Positions 7,102 to 15,057 are shown, counted from the stretch's first letter. The stretch is DNA of 24,001 bases from Bdellovibrionales bacterium CG10_big_fil_rev_8_21_14_0_10_45_34 (GCA_002778785.1 PEZS01000001.1:391673-415673), one strand, 5' to 3'. A program made the numbers and translations. The notes: a model not told the origin generated them from the letters alone.

Positions 7102-8726
7102 TTTACATCTGATACAGAAAAATAGTCCTCCACCGTGACAGAGGACACGACAGCCGGCACTCGATACGCTGGCCCATCCGTAAAAAACTCAACCTCCATA
7201 CGATTGCCGTCCAAAATTAAAATTCTTTTTACGATCCGCTCAATGAGTGTGCGCTTCTGAGTTTGAGTCAAGGTATCGAACCCTTGAAGGACCTTTTTCA
7301 CATAAACTTGCAATGACTCAAGGCCATTGTCGTTTTTCAACTCCGACAGTGTCGACCTAGCTTTTTCGATCTCTTTTTCAAGCGACTGCTTTCGGTACTT
7401 CAAGGTTTCAGCTTCCTTAGATAACAGCTCTTCGAATGCTGTGCTCATCGGCTGACTCAAAGATTCAACCAGCCTTTGACGGAGTATATCTTCTTGCCTG
7501 CGAGTCTCGGCCAACTGATTTTCATATCCCTTAAGTTCAGCTTGCAATGCAGGAACCTTGGTTTCTCGCAGCCGGACTGAGTCCTTTACCATCTGTTCGA
7601 ATTTCTCATGTTTCAAAAATTGATCTTTGACCAAGTTGATAACGAATGGATCAATTTCATCACAGCGAATTCTTAATCCTTTGTGCTTTCGATTGTTGTA
7701 ATAGCGATGCTCACTACTCTTAGCACCCTCACCAGAGAAACTTGAGCCGTCTTGATAAAAGAGCCGACCTGAAAGCAAGTAGACATAATCCCGAACCCCA
7801 ACCTTGAGATTGGATGCTCTGAGTAGCTGGTGCTTAGTTACCACCGCCTCAAGAAGAGTTTCTTCAACGACTGGGCCATGTTCCAATTTAACTAGTTGAT
7901 ATCTTTGAAACTCAGAAAGTGAACTTTCATCAACATCCTTGTTATGGCGGTTGGCCTCCCAATAGCCAAGATATCGGAGTCGGCAATTCTCCAGTATTGT
8001 TGAAAGCTGGGAATGGGTTATCTTAGATCCATCAGGATTTGTGATGCCCTCCTTCTCCAGACGCTTTATTGTAGCGAGGATTGTTGGCTCCTCTAAAAAT
8101 ATGCCTAGGACTTTTCTCAAGATGGGCACGCCTACCGGATCAATAACGAAGTGGCCTCTACGGCTTGGATCACGCTTAAGGCCGAGGACCTCTGCTGACC
8201 CATTGATCTTGCCATTTTTAATCAGTCTAGCAATGCAGTTTTCTCGAAGTCTATGAGATGTGATTTCACGCTCTGCTTGTGCCACCGCCATCAAAATTGT
8301 AACGACCATCTTGCCAACAGGAGTGGTCGTGTCGATGTCTTGCCCAATTACTAACACAGATACATTGCTCTTCTCGCACAGGCTCATGAAGTCGAGAAAG
8401 TCCATCACTGATCGGCTTATTCGGGCAAGCTCGGGAGTTACCACAAACTTGATCTTCTGTTGACGAATCAGATGGGTCAGCCTGTGAAAGCCAGGACGAT
8501 TTGTGTTCTTACCCGAGTAACCCTCGTCAACGATATGTTCAGATATTTCATATTGTAAATTGCTGGAGTTCGATTTGAATGCCATGTGTTGTGTACATCT
8601 CGCCTTGTGAGCTTCTGGTGACGCATCTTCTTTTCTTAATCCCGCTTCGTCAGTTATCTGACCTAGCGTCGATATCCGTGTGTAACTCACTCCGATGATA
8701 GGCTGATTGTTATTGGTCTTTGCCAT
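7044..8726 (-). CDS. large serine recombinase (integrase) ending inside the tRNA
   Basis: A 560-residue protein. The N-terminal resolvase domain has catalytic Ser19 in SYTRISTLGQ and the helix E ERE motif before SHRLREN. A recombinase DNA-binding domain (about 180-270) follows. A region at about 310-370 is where relatives carry a zinc ribbon (LLSGRLFYQDGSSF), but the Cys residues are absent here. A coiled coil lies at about 395-500. It should integrate and excise the element. I chose ATG 8726, preceded by AAGGA at 8-nt spacing; 28 upstream in-frame residues lack a good site. It overlaps the previous gene by 17 bp. The last roughly 18 residues (from GGVDGTRTRG) and the stop are the antisense of tRNA-Asp, so they depend on the integrated state. 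Confidence 0.9.
   Translation of the reverse strand: MAKTNNNQPIIGVSYTRISTLGQITDEAGLRKEDASPEAHKARCTQHMAFKSNSSNLQYEISEHIVDEGYSGKNTNRPGFHRLTHLIRQQKIKFVVTPELARISRSVMDFLDFMSLCEKSNVSVLVIGQDIDTTTPVGKMVVTILMAVAQAEREITSHRLRENCIARLIKNGKINGSAEVLGLKRDPSRRGHFVIDPVGVPILRKVLGIFLEEPTILATIKRLEKEGITNPDGSKITHSQLSTILENCRLRYLGYWEANRHNKDVDESSLSEFQRYQLVKLEHGPVVEETLLEAVVTKHQLLRASNLKVGVRDYVYLLSGRLFYQDGSSFSGEGAKSSEHRYYNNRKHKGLRIRCDEIDPFVINLVKDQFLKHEKFEQMVKDSVRLRETKVPALQAELKGYENQLAETRRQEDILRQRLVESLSQPMSTAFEELLSKEAETLKYRKQSLEKEIEKARSTLSELKNDNGLESLQVYVKKVLQGFDTLTQTQKRTLIERIVKRILILDGNRMEVEFFTDGPAYRVPAVVSSVTVEDYFSVSDVNGGVDGTRTRGLSRDRRAL
7125..7146. promoter_or_regulatory. dyad just downstream of the tRNA
   Basis: GTCCTC and GAGGAC are perfect 6-bp arms around a 10-nt centre, 23 nt past the tRNA CCA end and inside the 3' end of the recombinase gene. 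There is no U-tract. It may be part of the recombinase attachment site, or a hairpin that limits tRNA read-through. Confidence 0.3.
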
Positions 8727-9048
8727 ATTGTTTTTCCTTTCCAAGGGTCCATTCACATAACTCCTTGATAGTTTGTTGTACGGTGGATCTTTCTGCAGGT
8801 ACTCCGGCAACTACCTTAAAGGTTTTCGATAGGTCGATAGTTCGTCGGGTAGTCCTTGCCATTTGTTGCCGCCGTTTCTGTTTTTTTCGTTCTCGCTTTG
8901 TTTTAAGCTCGCAAGCTTTACATTGACTCGATAGTCGCTGCCCCTTGGTATAAAACTGCGTCGGTGATTTCAGCCGTTTACATCGAGAGCAAGTTTTCTG
9001 TTGGGTAAGAATAAGCTCCATCAACGTCGGATCAAGGATTTTCGCCAT
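8710..9048 (-). CDS. small Cys4 zinc-finger-like basic protein
   Basis: A 112-residue protein of unknown function. Residues about 20-47 have two C-x2-C pairs (CSRC and CKAC) 24 residues apart, in a QKTCSRCKRL...FYTKG pattern typical of short zinc ribbons found near HNH nucleases and phage genes. A very basic segment (KTKRERKKQKRRQ) follows, suggesting DNA binding. The C-terminal half is probably helical. ATG 9048 has GGGAGG with 6-nt spacing. It overlaps the gene before it by 17 bp and the recombinase after it by 17 bp, so it is part of the same operon. It could be a directionality or accessory factor for the recombinase, but that is inferred from position alone. Confidence 0.72.
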   Translation of the reverse strand: MAKILDPTLMELILTQQKTCSRCKRLKSPTQFYTKGQRLSSQCKACELKTKRERKKQKRRQQMARTTRRTIDLSKTFKVVAGVPAERSTVQQTIKELCEWTLGKEKQYGKDQ

Positions 9049-9868
9049 TGAAAACCTCCCGTTGTTCTTGCTTCATTTCTTGCAATGCCAAGTAATGACG
9101 CTTGCGAGGATAGCCGTAGGTGATGCCTCGAGTTCCACTCAACAAGCGCAGACCTTTGATTCGTTGAGGATCAGTCATTGCATCCATGAAGTTCGACCAG
9201 AAATACTCCAAGAGTCCTTCAACATCGTAGGCAACTGAACGAGCGACGAAGACCCTCTGCTCAGGAGGCAGATACTTCTTGCAGAGACGTTGGAATATCT
9301 GCAATTTATCGCCAGGGATTAGGTAGTGAACGTGTGGCGTGCTTGACTCAGGGTCCACGGACAGGCAACGAATGAAAGGTCCAATCTTTCCAGTAAGGTA
9401 CTTTGACAGACCACTTGAGAGAGTTAGCAGTCTGTACCAAGCGTCGCTCGGATCCCCGATGAGCGAAATCGTACAGTGAAAGATCATGCCTCTGCTGAGT
9501 GCAAGCAGAGTCGCCGCCTCGACGAAGTAAGACTTCCTTCGATCTTCACATCCTTCGCACTCCAATCGCTTACACGGACGGTAGGCTCCTCCGCACTTCC
9601 AGATTCGAACCTTCTGCCCACTGCGTGCTGTAATGACCGTAGCTCCCGCTCTATCTGAATGGTCATGCCTTGGACTGCAAAAAAGTTCGTTAGCACTTAC
9701 TTCAAGAGCTTCAGCAATCAAAATCTTTTCAGTTTTTCTTGGACGAGTTCGTAGTTCTAATATCGCATCAAGCCGAGTCGCACTTATGCCTGTCTTGTCA
9801 GAAAGTATATTGGTCTTCATCCCTTTGAGGATCATTTCTGTAGCAAATGCCTTGTTAAGCCTTTCCAT
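9032..9868 (-). CDS. HTH plus HUH Rep-like replication initiator
   Basis: A 278-residue protein. Residues about 10-62 look like a lambda-repressor-type HTH (ILSDKTGISATRLDAIL). Next are four Cys (92, 99, 104, 107). Then comes a motif-1-like strand (IFHCTISL, 129-136) and PHVHYLIPG at 178-186, which has the HUH metal-binding pattern of rolling-circle Rep proteins. EYFWSNF (221-227) may supply the catalytic Tyr, although the usual Lys four residues later is missing. The Cys cluster, F-x-T strand and HUH order resembles RepSA-type initiators of integrative elements. ATG 9868 follows GAGGA and overlaps the upstream HTH gene by 14 bp. The Rep role is an inference; a DNA-binding relative without nicking activity is the alternative. 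Confidence 0.6.
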   Translation of the reverse strand: MERLNKAFATEMILKGMKTNILSDKTGISATRLDAILELRTRPRKTEKILIAEALEVSANELFCSPRHDHSDRAGATVITARSGQKVRIWKCGGAYRPCKRLECEGCEDRRKSYFVEAATLLALSRGMIFHCTISLIGDPSDAWYRLLTLSSGLSKYLTGKIGPFIRCLSVDPESSTPHVHYLIPGDKLQIFQRLCKKYLPPEQRVFVARSVAYDVEGLLEYFWSNFMDAMTDPQRIKGLRLLSGTRGITYGYPRKRHYLALQEMKQEQREVFNGENP

Positions 9869-10100
9869 TTTGATCCTCAGTATTCATGGGACTCGACGTA
9901 GATTTGCTAATTTGAGGGTTTACTTCTTGCGACTTTATCCATGCGGCTATTCTGTGAAAACTGAATCGCACAAGTCGCTTTCCGAGACGGATATGTGGAA
10001 TCTGTCTGCGAAAAACGAGGCTGTAGATCGTACCTATCGGCAGTCCTGTCATCTCAGATACAGCTCTGTAGTCTAAGAGGTTGTCTTGGTGTTCCTTCAT
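9855..10100 (-). CDS. AlpA/excisionase-type HTH protein
   Basis: An 81-residue protein with a MerR/HTH_17-type fold: LLDYRAVSEMTGLPIGTIYSLVFRRQIPHIRLGKRLVRF-like pattern, ending with an AAWI recognition wing. Proteins of this kind act as excisionases or as regulators of integrative elements. I chose ATG 10100, which has AAGGAGGT 4 nt upstream; the longer start at 10115 overlaps that ribosome binding site. It is the first gene of the leftward replication/integration operon and is divergent from the 215-residue orphan gene. Confidence 0.85.
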   Translation of the reverse strand: MKEHQDNLLDYRAVSEMTGLPIGTIYSLVFRRQIPHIRLGKRLVRFSFHRIAAWIKSQEVNPQISKSTSSPMNTEDQNGKA

Positions 10101-10264
10101 AGGGACCTCCTTCATTTATGTCCATGCAGGCATAAGTAAGGGGTCTGACCCAATTCGTCCTTGGTAAATCAGTTGCGAGTAAAATACCAAACGTTCCCAG
10201 CAACCTGTTCCTTGTCAGCCATGCAAACTTAAGCGAAACTCCTAGCTATCTCAGGAGTTAAGCA

Positions 10265-10912
10265 ATGAATGAAAAGAAAAAGAACAGACGACCCAAAAGT
10301 AAGCCGAGTACTACAAACAAAAATTTGGATTTGGATTGGACGGCAATTTACAGATTGGCCTGCCTAATTTTCGCTGCAGAGACAGCCGAAGAGTACAATA
10401 TGCCAGAAACTGCCTTGATGGTACGACGAGCAAAATCCGCAATCAAAAAAACCAACGAGGATTTCTCCAAATTGATAAAGGCTCAAGAGAAATTAGCCCT
10501 CTATGTTTTCTCAGTCGAGTTAGCTGAGTCCCTTGGAATACTTTATGACGAAGTGAGAGGGAACAACCTTGATGAAAAAGATGTGCCTGAACTCATAAGA
10601 AATATAGCAGTAAAGTTTTCTACCTTTAAGATTCTTGACAAGCGAAAGATACTCGAAAAACTCGATTATGCGGCATTTGCAGTTAAGGTCGAAAGGAAAA
10701 GAGGGGCCAAAGGTTCTAAGGAGTTGGCCTATGAAACAGTTCAAAAGGTTCTTGGTATTTCATCTGAAACCCAGCAGCACGCTGCAAAGGACACAACTAA
10801 ATTTTGGACGATGCTCTTTCCTGAGCAGTCTGGCCAGGGGGACTTCTCAGACCAGTTGCTAAACTTGGTAGTTGAAAAATCTTTCGGCAAAACCTCTCGC
10901 TCAAAAGATTGA
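10265..10912 (+). CDS. unknown 215-residue protein of the mobile element
   Basis: I do not recognise a family. The protein is soluble, has no signal peptide or membrane segment, starts with a basic tail (MNEKKKNRRPKSK) and looks mostly helical. ATG 10265 follows AGGAG with 7-nt spacing, which supports a real gene. It is divergent from the AlpA-type regulator and convergent with the AAA ATPase, with 21 bp between stops. Its place between the integration operon and the ATPase suggests a replication or maintenance role, but no motif shows this. Confidence 0.75.
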   Translation: MNEKKKNRRPKSKPSTTNKNLDLDWTAIYRLACLIFAAETAEEYNMPETALMVRRAKSAIKKTNEDFSKLIKAQEKLALYVFSVELAESLGILYDEVRGNNLDEKDVPELIRNIAVKFSTFKILDKRKILEKLDYAAFAVKVERKRGAKGSKELAYETVQKVLGISSETQQHAAKDTTKFWTMLFPEQSGQGDFSDQLLNLVVEKSFGKTSRSKD

Positions 10913-10933
10913 TTTCCCGTGTTCCTTATATAG

Positions 10934-11947
10934 CTATTCAACTATCGACGAATAGAGAAACGCATGACCTCTTTGACCCGTGCCGGAGCGGTTGACCTTT
11001 CCTGATTCTACAAGAGACCTAAGTGATTTTCGTAGCATGGTGGTTTTGCCTGAAACGCTATCGACAATCTCACGCTCCGTGAGAGCTTGATCAGCATTTT
11101 CCAGTAACTCTAGAATTTGTGAGCCGAGCCGTTGGGTTTCGATGTTCTCTAGAAGTGAACCGGATTCAATCCAACCCGTGCAAGGATCATATTCTAAGAC
11201 CGTCGGAGGCAAGTCGTGGCCGTACCGCTGCTGACTTTCAATAATCCTATACTCTGATGTGCGTCTAAGAAGTAGAGTGCAATCCATAGAGCCATGAACA
11301 GCGACGCTACCAAGAACGCTGTCCAAAGAATCCGCACGCTCTGATTTTCCGGCGTGGTGGACTGCTAAGATGTGTACCCCAGTTTTTCGGGCCAAGTCTG
11401 AAACTGGTGTCAGAGCTTCAAGCACCTGAGTGTAGGAGTTTGTATCAAAGCACCTTGTGAACCGAAAAATTGTATCAATTATTACGAGGCTTGGCTCATG
11501 AGCTTCAATAGCTCGCTCTAGAATCCCGTATCTATCGCCATTAACTGAACCACAGTGGACCCAGATTTTATCCTCCGAGTCTGCTCCGAGCCGTTGGAAT
11601 TCTTTTTTCAACATCGTTCGATGGTCCTCTAGACTGAAGAACAAGACTCCCCCTTGCTTGACCGTGCGACCTAGAAACTCATGACCTCGTGCCACTGCCT
11701 GGGCAAGACATCTGGTGAGTGTGGATTTTCCTGCCTTTGGCTTTCCCGCAAGTAAGCTGAATCCACCCCGGAGCAACAAGTCGTTGATGACCCACTCATT
11801 GTGTTCGGATGGTTCATTGAGTAGGTCGCCGACTCGGGTCAGAGTAAAAGACTGCAAGGCCGACTTATTTTGTTGCTTATGAATGTCTAACTCGTCGAAG
11901 TCTGACCAATCCAATTGGACCCCCAAGTTGTTTTGTTGGTAGCCCAA
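10934..11947 (-). CDS. RepA-like AAA ATPase / RecA-fold helicase
   Basis: Up to 337 residues. The RecA-type ATPase core is clear: Walker A GKPKAGKST near residue 68 and Walker B LVIIDTI near 150, with HHAGKS near 195 as a sensor-like motif. This fits the AAA_25/RepA family of hexameric plasmid helicases. Residues about 280-337 resemble a winged helix (LTEREIVDSVSGKTTMLRKSL pattern). The start is uncertain: a stop lies just upstream, and only TTG codons are available (11947; 11914 has GGGGG 5 nt upstream). It lies next to the iteron region, so it probably helps start replication of the excised element. Confidence 0.87.
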   Translation of the reverse strand: MGYQQNNLGVQLDWSDFDELDIHKQQNKSALQSFTLTRVGDLLNEPSEHNEWVINDLLLRGGFSLLAGKPKAGKSTLTRCLAQAVARGHEFLGRTVKQGGVLFFSLEDHRTMLKKEFQRLGADSEDKIWVHCGSVNGDRYGILERAIEAHEPSLVIIDTIFRFTRCFDTNSYTQVLEALTPVSDLARKTGVHILAVHHAGKSERADSLDSVLGSVAVHGSMDCTLLLRRTSEYRIIESQQRYGHDLPPTVLEYDPCTGWIESGSLLENIETQRLGSQILELLENADQALTEREIVDSVSGKTTMLRKSLRSLVESGKVNRSGTGQRGHAFLYSSIVE

Positions 11948-12512
11948 CTGACGGACTGGTCAATTTGTTTCAATAAATGAGGTCAGTGTCATAACGTTCA
12001 ATAACTCGAATGCCTTTGAAGGTGACATTGGGTCAATGGTTACTATGGAGCGTTTTACTGCATTTCTCCTGTTACTATTCAATCATTCAGAATAATCACA
12101 GGCCAAGAATCCGGATTGTCTTGGACGAGCGACTGGCCTATCGCTTTGAAAATACGCAACGCCAAGTAGTGCGGATGACATCAATGGCTTCAAATCATCA
12201 TCGCTTACTATGGACCGTTTTGAATTCGTCACCTGACTTATAATTGAAAACGATACTCGTACTAACCTGAAGTAATGCAAATTTCGGGGTTCCCGCAACC
12301 ATGAAACCTCTTACTTTAAACCGTTTTGCCGCAAATATCCTGTTACTATCGACCGTTTTAAATTCCGCTGTGGTCAAAAATGAAGTGGAAGATGACCTGT
12401 GCTGGTAGCCTTATAAGTCCTTGTTTCGATTGATCTCTGCAATCTCATTTCTGAGAGGATTGTTGACCACCACAAACTGATGCGCCCAAGTGACCATGGT
12501 TAAACAATGCGG
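11948..12512. other. 565-bp gene-free region, candidate replication origin
   Basis: This gap separates the RepA-like ATPase from the resolvase. It holds five related 17-bp repeats (annotated separately) and a nested dyad at 12100-12139: AGGCCA/TGGCCT outside, CCAAGA/TCTTGG inside and the palindrome ATCCGGAT (12109-12116) at the centre. The two open frames inside it (77 and 71 codons) have no ribosome binding site and cross the repeats. Iterons plus a dyad beside a helicase gene resemble a plasmid origin. A res site for the neighbouring resolvase is the alternative. Confidence 0.5.
12040..12359 (+). repeat. five iteron-like 17-bp direct repeats
   Basis: The consensus is TTACTATGGACCGTTTT. Copies start at 12040 (one mismatch), 12072 (degenerate after TTACTAT), 12205 (exact), 12311 (TTACTTTAAACCGTTTT) and 12343 (TTACTATCGACCGTTTT, one mismatch). 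The first and last pairs each have 32-bp spacing, about three helical turns, and share a TCCTG just before the second copy. All copies point the same way. This is what a protein that binds one face of the helix would use. Confidence 0.75.
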
Positions 12513-13100
12513 TTACAAATTGCTACAGCCCTTAAGATAGTTCACGACTGTGCCATGAGAAATTCCAAGCTCTCTAGATATCGCTCGCAGGGTCATGCCC
12601 TTTGCTCGAAGCTTTAACACCTCATCCTTGCTGCCGGCCTGTGGTCGCCCCAACTTCTTTCCTTTAGCCCGAGCATTGTGAACCCCAGCAATCACTCGCT
12701 CCCTTAGGATCTCCCGCTCAAAACTTGAAAGAGCTGCAAGGACGGTCGCAACCACTCTCCCGATGGGTGTAGAGAGGTCAAAGCCTTCTTGGTGCGATAC
12801 TAGAGAAACCTGAAGGTTCTGAAGCTCATCAAGGATAGTTAGTAGGTGTCTTGAATTGCGGCCAAGTCTATCCAGCCGCCAGACAATCACAAAATCAAAC
12901 TTTCGCTGGCGAGCCATCCTCATCATCCGATCCAATGCCGGGCGACTATCCTTTGTGCCACTGACTCCATGATCTTGAAAGGTCTCAATCAACTGAAGGC
13001 CACGGGCTTCAACATAGCAACCGAGGTCATTAAGCTGGATGTCTAAGTTCTGTTGGACAGTGGAGCATCTAACATAAATTGCAGCCCGTTGGCCGATCAC
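12513..13100 (-). CDS. small serine recombinase (resolvase/invertase)
   Basis: A 195-residue protein, the usual length for Tn3-resolvase and Hin-type recombinases. Catalytic Ser13 lies in YVRCST. Supporting motifs are DHGVSG (about 43-48), RLDRLGR (about 74-80) and FEREILRERV...GKKLGRP. A C-terminal HTH (LRAISRELGISHGTVVNYL) binds DNA. The start is GTG 13100, overlapping the upstream stop by 4 bp (GTGA), so translation is coupled to the secreted protein gene. It may resolve multimers of the excised element or invert a segment. The repeat-rich region directly downstream could hold its target. Confidence 0.93.
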   Translation of the reverse strand: MIGQRAAIYVRCSTVQQNLDIQLNDLGCYVEARGLQLIETFQDHGVSGTKDSRPALDRMMRMARQRKFDFVIVWRLDRLGRNSRHLLTILDELQNLQVSLVSHQEGFDLSTPIGRVVATVLAALSSFEREILRERVIAGVHNARAKGKKLGRPQAGSKDEVLKLRAKGMTLRAISRELGISHGTVVNYLKGCSNL

Positions 13101-14605
13101 TCGACATCCTCGGGCGCATAAGGCTTCGCAATGATTTCACCATAAGGATCATCAACATCAAATTCGTAGTCGGGTTCCCCTGGGTGCGCTGGGTTGCCCT
13201 TGATCCAATAGCGGTTCATGAGGTCTTCATAATCAGTTCCACCGATTTCAACCGTTGAAGCCTTGTTTTTAAGGACACTTGAAACCCGCACCCAAAACCG
13301 CCATGATCTGCTGTTTTGTTCCGGCGTTTTATACTCTTCGGGTACATGGTTGTCATAAGCAAACTCTGGAGCTTGCGGCAGCCAGCCCCTCTTGCGCTTT
13401 TCAGAAATTACGCACCAATAATTATCTCCAGCCCTTGATTTGCGAGAGCGACACAGCATCAAAATAACGGTGCCTAGAGCTGGCCTGTATTCAGCTTTCT
13501 GCTTCTTTTCTTTGTAGATGCCCTTATAGAAATTCAAGATGCCCATGACCGCTGAGATCGTATCTTTGTCGGCCATACAGTCTTCGACGCAGACACAGGC
13601 AAGAGTGGTGAGTGCATAGTTGGTGTAGCCACTCTCAACCAATACGACAACGGCTTCTAAGATCGGGACCTCAACAAGTAAGCCTATCTTGTTGGTGACG
13701 GTGGTCTTGCCCTTAAGAGTAGCTATGACTTCTATGGAGTCACCATCACAACCTGGCCGCATAATGCCTTCCCATCCTGCCAGCTTTGCATGGTCAACAA
13801 ATTCCTTAAACGGAATTCTGACAATCATTGGTGGGCCTGGATCTTCTGAACTCCAAACGTTCAAAACTGCGCCTTTGCCATCCTTCATTTCATCGTGTTG
13901 GCGGATGTTCCATGGCCGTATCGTCAACCAGACATGCTTAGTCTTCGCCTTAGTTAACTGCGCTTGAATTGCATCAGCCTTCATAGTCTTTGTGTCGAGC
14001 TTAAAAGGATTCAGAGACCCAAGTGATTTATCAAACTTCACACCATCGGTGAATTGGGGCTTGGTCTTCTGCAGAAGTGCTCTCGGAAAATAAAGCAGAG
14101 AAGCTTCGCCTTTTTCAAGATTCTCCAGAAAAAAGACTCTCGCATAGGATTTGCCATCGGTGAACTTGCTATCCCGATCATCAGTATACGCTAGCAATGG
14201 GTCCATTCCACCCGTGTAACAACCATAAGATGAATACGAGCCAGCTCTTTCTTCCCACATAGTGGCTCGCTTGCGTGCATATAGTAATCGAGGTGAACTG
14301 CGAAAAGCTTTAACAAGACCTTCAGGCAATTTCTTGGATTTCTTACTGTAGGCTAGAATTGGACCAATTAAATCAAGCTGATCTTCAGTGAGGCCGCTTG
14401 CAGTTTTCTGGGTGAGTTCTTTTGTTACCATCACTTCTAAAAGGGCAAGATCAAGTGAGGCATTGGTACCGGTAAAACCCTTCGCCACGATGTCACGATA
14501 AACCGAGCTGGCTTCGATTGCTTTGAGGTGTTGCTCTGGAGCTGGGTCTTCATCAGCAAATGCAAGGTTGGCGAGAAATAAAAACGCCAATATGATTTTA
14601 CTCAT
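13097..14605 (-). CDS. secreted protein of unknown function in the mobile element
   Basis: A 502-residue protein. Residues 1-17 form a clean Sec signal peptide (MSKIILAFLFLANLAFA, then DEDPAPE). There is no lipobox, so it is probably periplasmic or extracellular. I chose the third of three tandem ATGs (14605), which has GGGAG at 6-nt spacing. The mature part has no family I recognise. It has a YGCYTGGMDPLLAY segment near 130 and an ACVCVEDC cluster near residue 340. The C-terminal end is acidic. The gene overlaps the XRE regulator by 8 bp and the resolvase by 4 bp. A secreted protein locked into an operon between a regulator and a resolvase is unusual. Confidence 0.85.
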   Translation of the reverse strand: MSKIILAFLFLANLAFADEDPAPEQHLKAIEASSVYRDIVAKGFTGTNASLDLALLEVMVTKELTQKTASGLTEDQLDLIGPILAYSKKSKKLPEGLVKAFRSSPRLLYARKRATMWEERAGSYSSYGCYTGGMDPLLAYTDDRDSKFTDGKSYARVFFLENLEKGEASLLYFPRALLQKTKPQFTDGVKFDKSLGSLNPFKLDTKTMKADAIQAQLTKAKTKHVWLTIRPWNIRQHDEMKDGKGAVLNVWSSEDPGPPMIVRIPFKEFVDHAKLAGWEGIMRPGCDGDSIEVIATLKGKTTVTNKIGLLVEVPILEAVVVLVESGYTNYALTTLACVCVEDCMADKDTISAVMGILNFYKGIYKEKKQKAEYRPALGTVILMLCRSRKSRAGDNYWCVISEKRKRGWLPQAPEFAYDNHVPEEYKTPEQNSRSWRFWVRVSSVLKNKASTVEIGGTDYEDLMNRYWIKGNPAHPGEPDYEFDVDDPYGEIIAKPYAPEDVE

Positions 14606-14933
14606 CATCATCTCCCGTTTTTTTAAACTTTCGCTTATCTGGGATTGCTCGCTCAATTTTCACCTTAAGCCAGCCTTCGAATACGCCTTCAGTTGCAAGC
14701 TCCTCTAGCGTCGGTGCTCGCTTGTCGCTGCCATAAAGCAAAAACTCCATTGAGGTGCCGAAGTATTCAGCTATGGCAAGAATATGATCTAGCTTCTGGG
14801 GTTTTCCTCCAGCCATCAGACTCGACAAAGTTGATGGAGGCACCTTAGTTTGGCGACTGAGTTCACGGGCAGTAATTTTTCTCTCTTTCATCAGAGCTGC
14901 AAGCATCCGATGAAGTTTTAATTCTTTCGACAT
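14598..14933 (-). CDS. XRE-family HTH regulator
   Basis: A 111-residue protein. Residues about 5-65 form a lambda-repressor-type HTH (LMKERKITARELSRQTKVPPSTLSSLMAG with DHILAIAEYFG). The remaining residues are a charged tail. ATG 14933 follows AAGGA at 6-nt spacing. It precedes and overlaps the secreted protein gene by 8 bp (ATGAGTAA). It probably represses its own operon, but no operator could be assigned. Confidence 0.9.
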   Translation of the reverse strand: MSKELKLHRMLAALMKERKITARELSRQTKVPPSTLSSLMAGGKPQKLDHILAIAEYFGTSMEFLLYGSDKRAPTLEELATEGVFEGWLKVKIERAIPDKRKFKKTGDDDE

Positions 14934-15057
14934 CTGTAATCCTTAGTGCATTTGCATACTTGCGAAATTCTATTCGGCTTCGATTCGAAAAATTTACGAC
15001 TAGGTTCTTACGTCCGTACCCGATGATCTGAGGTAGGAACACATTCACGCTACTCAT
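14863..15057 (-). CDS. possible small protein upstream of the XRE regulator
   Basis: A 64-codon frame from ATG 15057, with GGGG 8 nt upstream and an 8-bp overlap with the stop of the preceding small gene. The first 47 residues (MSSVNVFLPQIIGYGRK...) look protein-like. The last 23 overlap the start of the XRE gene by 71 bp in another frame, which is unusual. It may be real or chance. Confidence 0.35.
   Translation of the reverse strand: MSSVNVFLPQIIGYGRKNLVVNFSNRSRIEFRKYANALRITDVERIKTSSDACSSDEREKNYCP

Noticed and set aside
8710-8810. Longer start for the large serine recombinase (8810)
   Set aside because: The extra 28 residues overlap the upstream gene and lack a ribosome binding site, whereas ATG 8726 has one and is followed directly by the resolvase fold.
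9633-10076. 147-codon plus-strand frame
   Set aside because: It is antisense to the Rep-like and AlpA-like genes, both supported by ribosome binding sites and motifs.
12010-12298. 77- and 71-codon frames in the iteron region
   Set aside because: They lack ribosome binding sites and cross the repeats; the repeats explain the sequence better.
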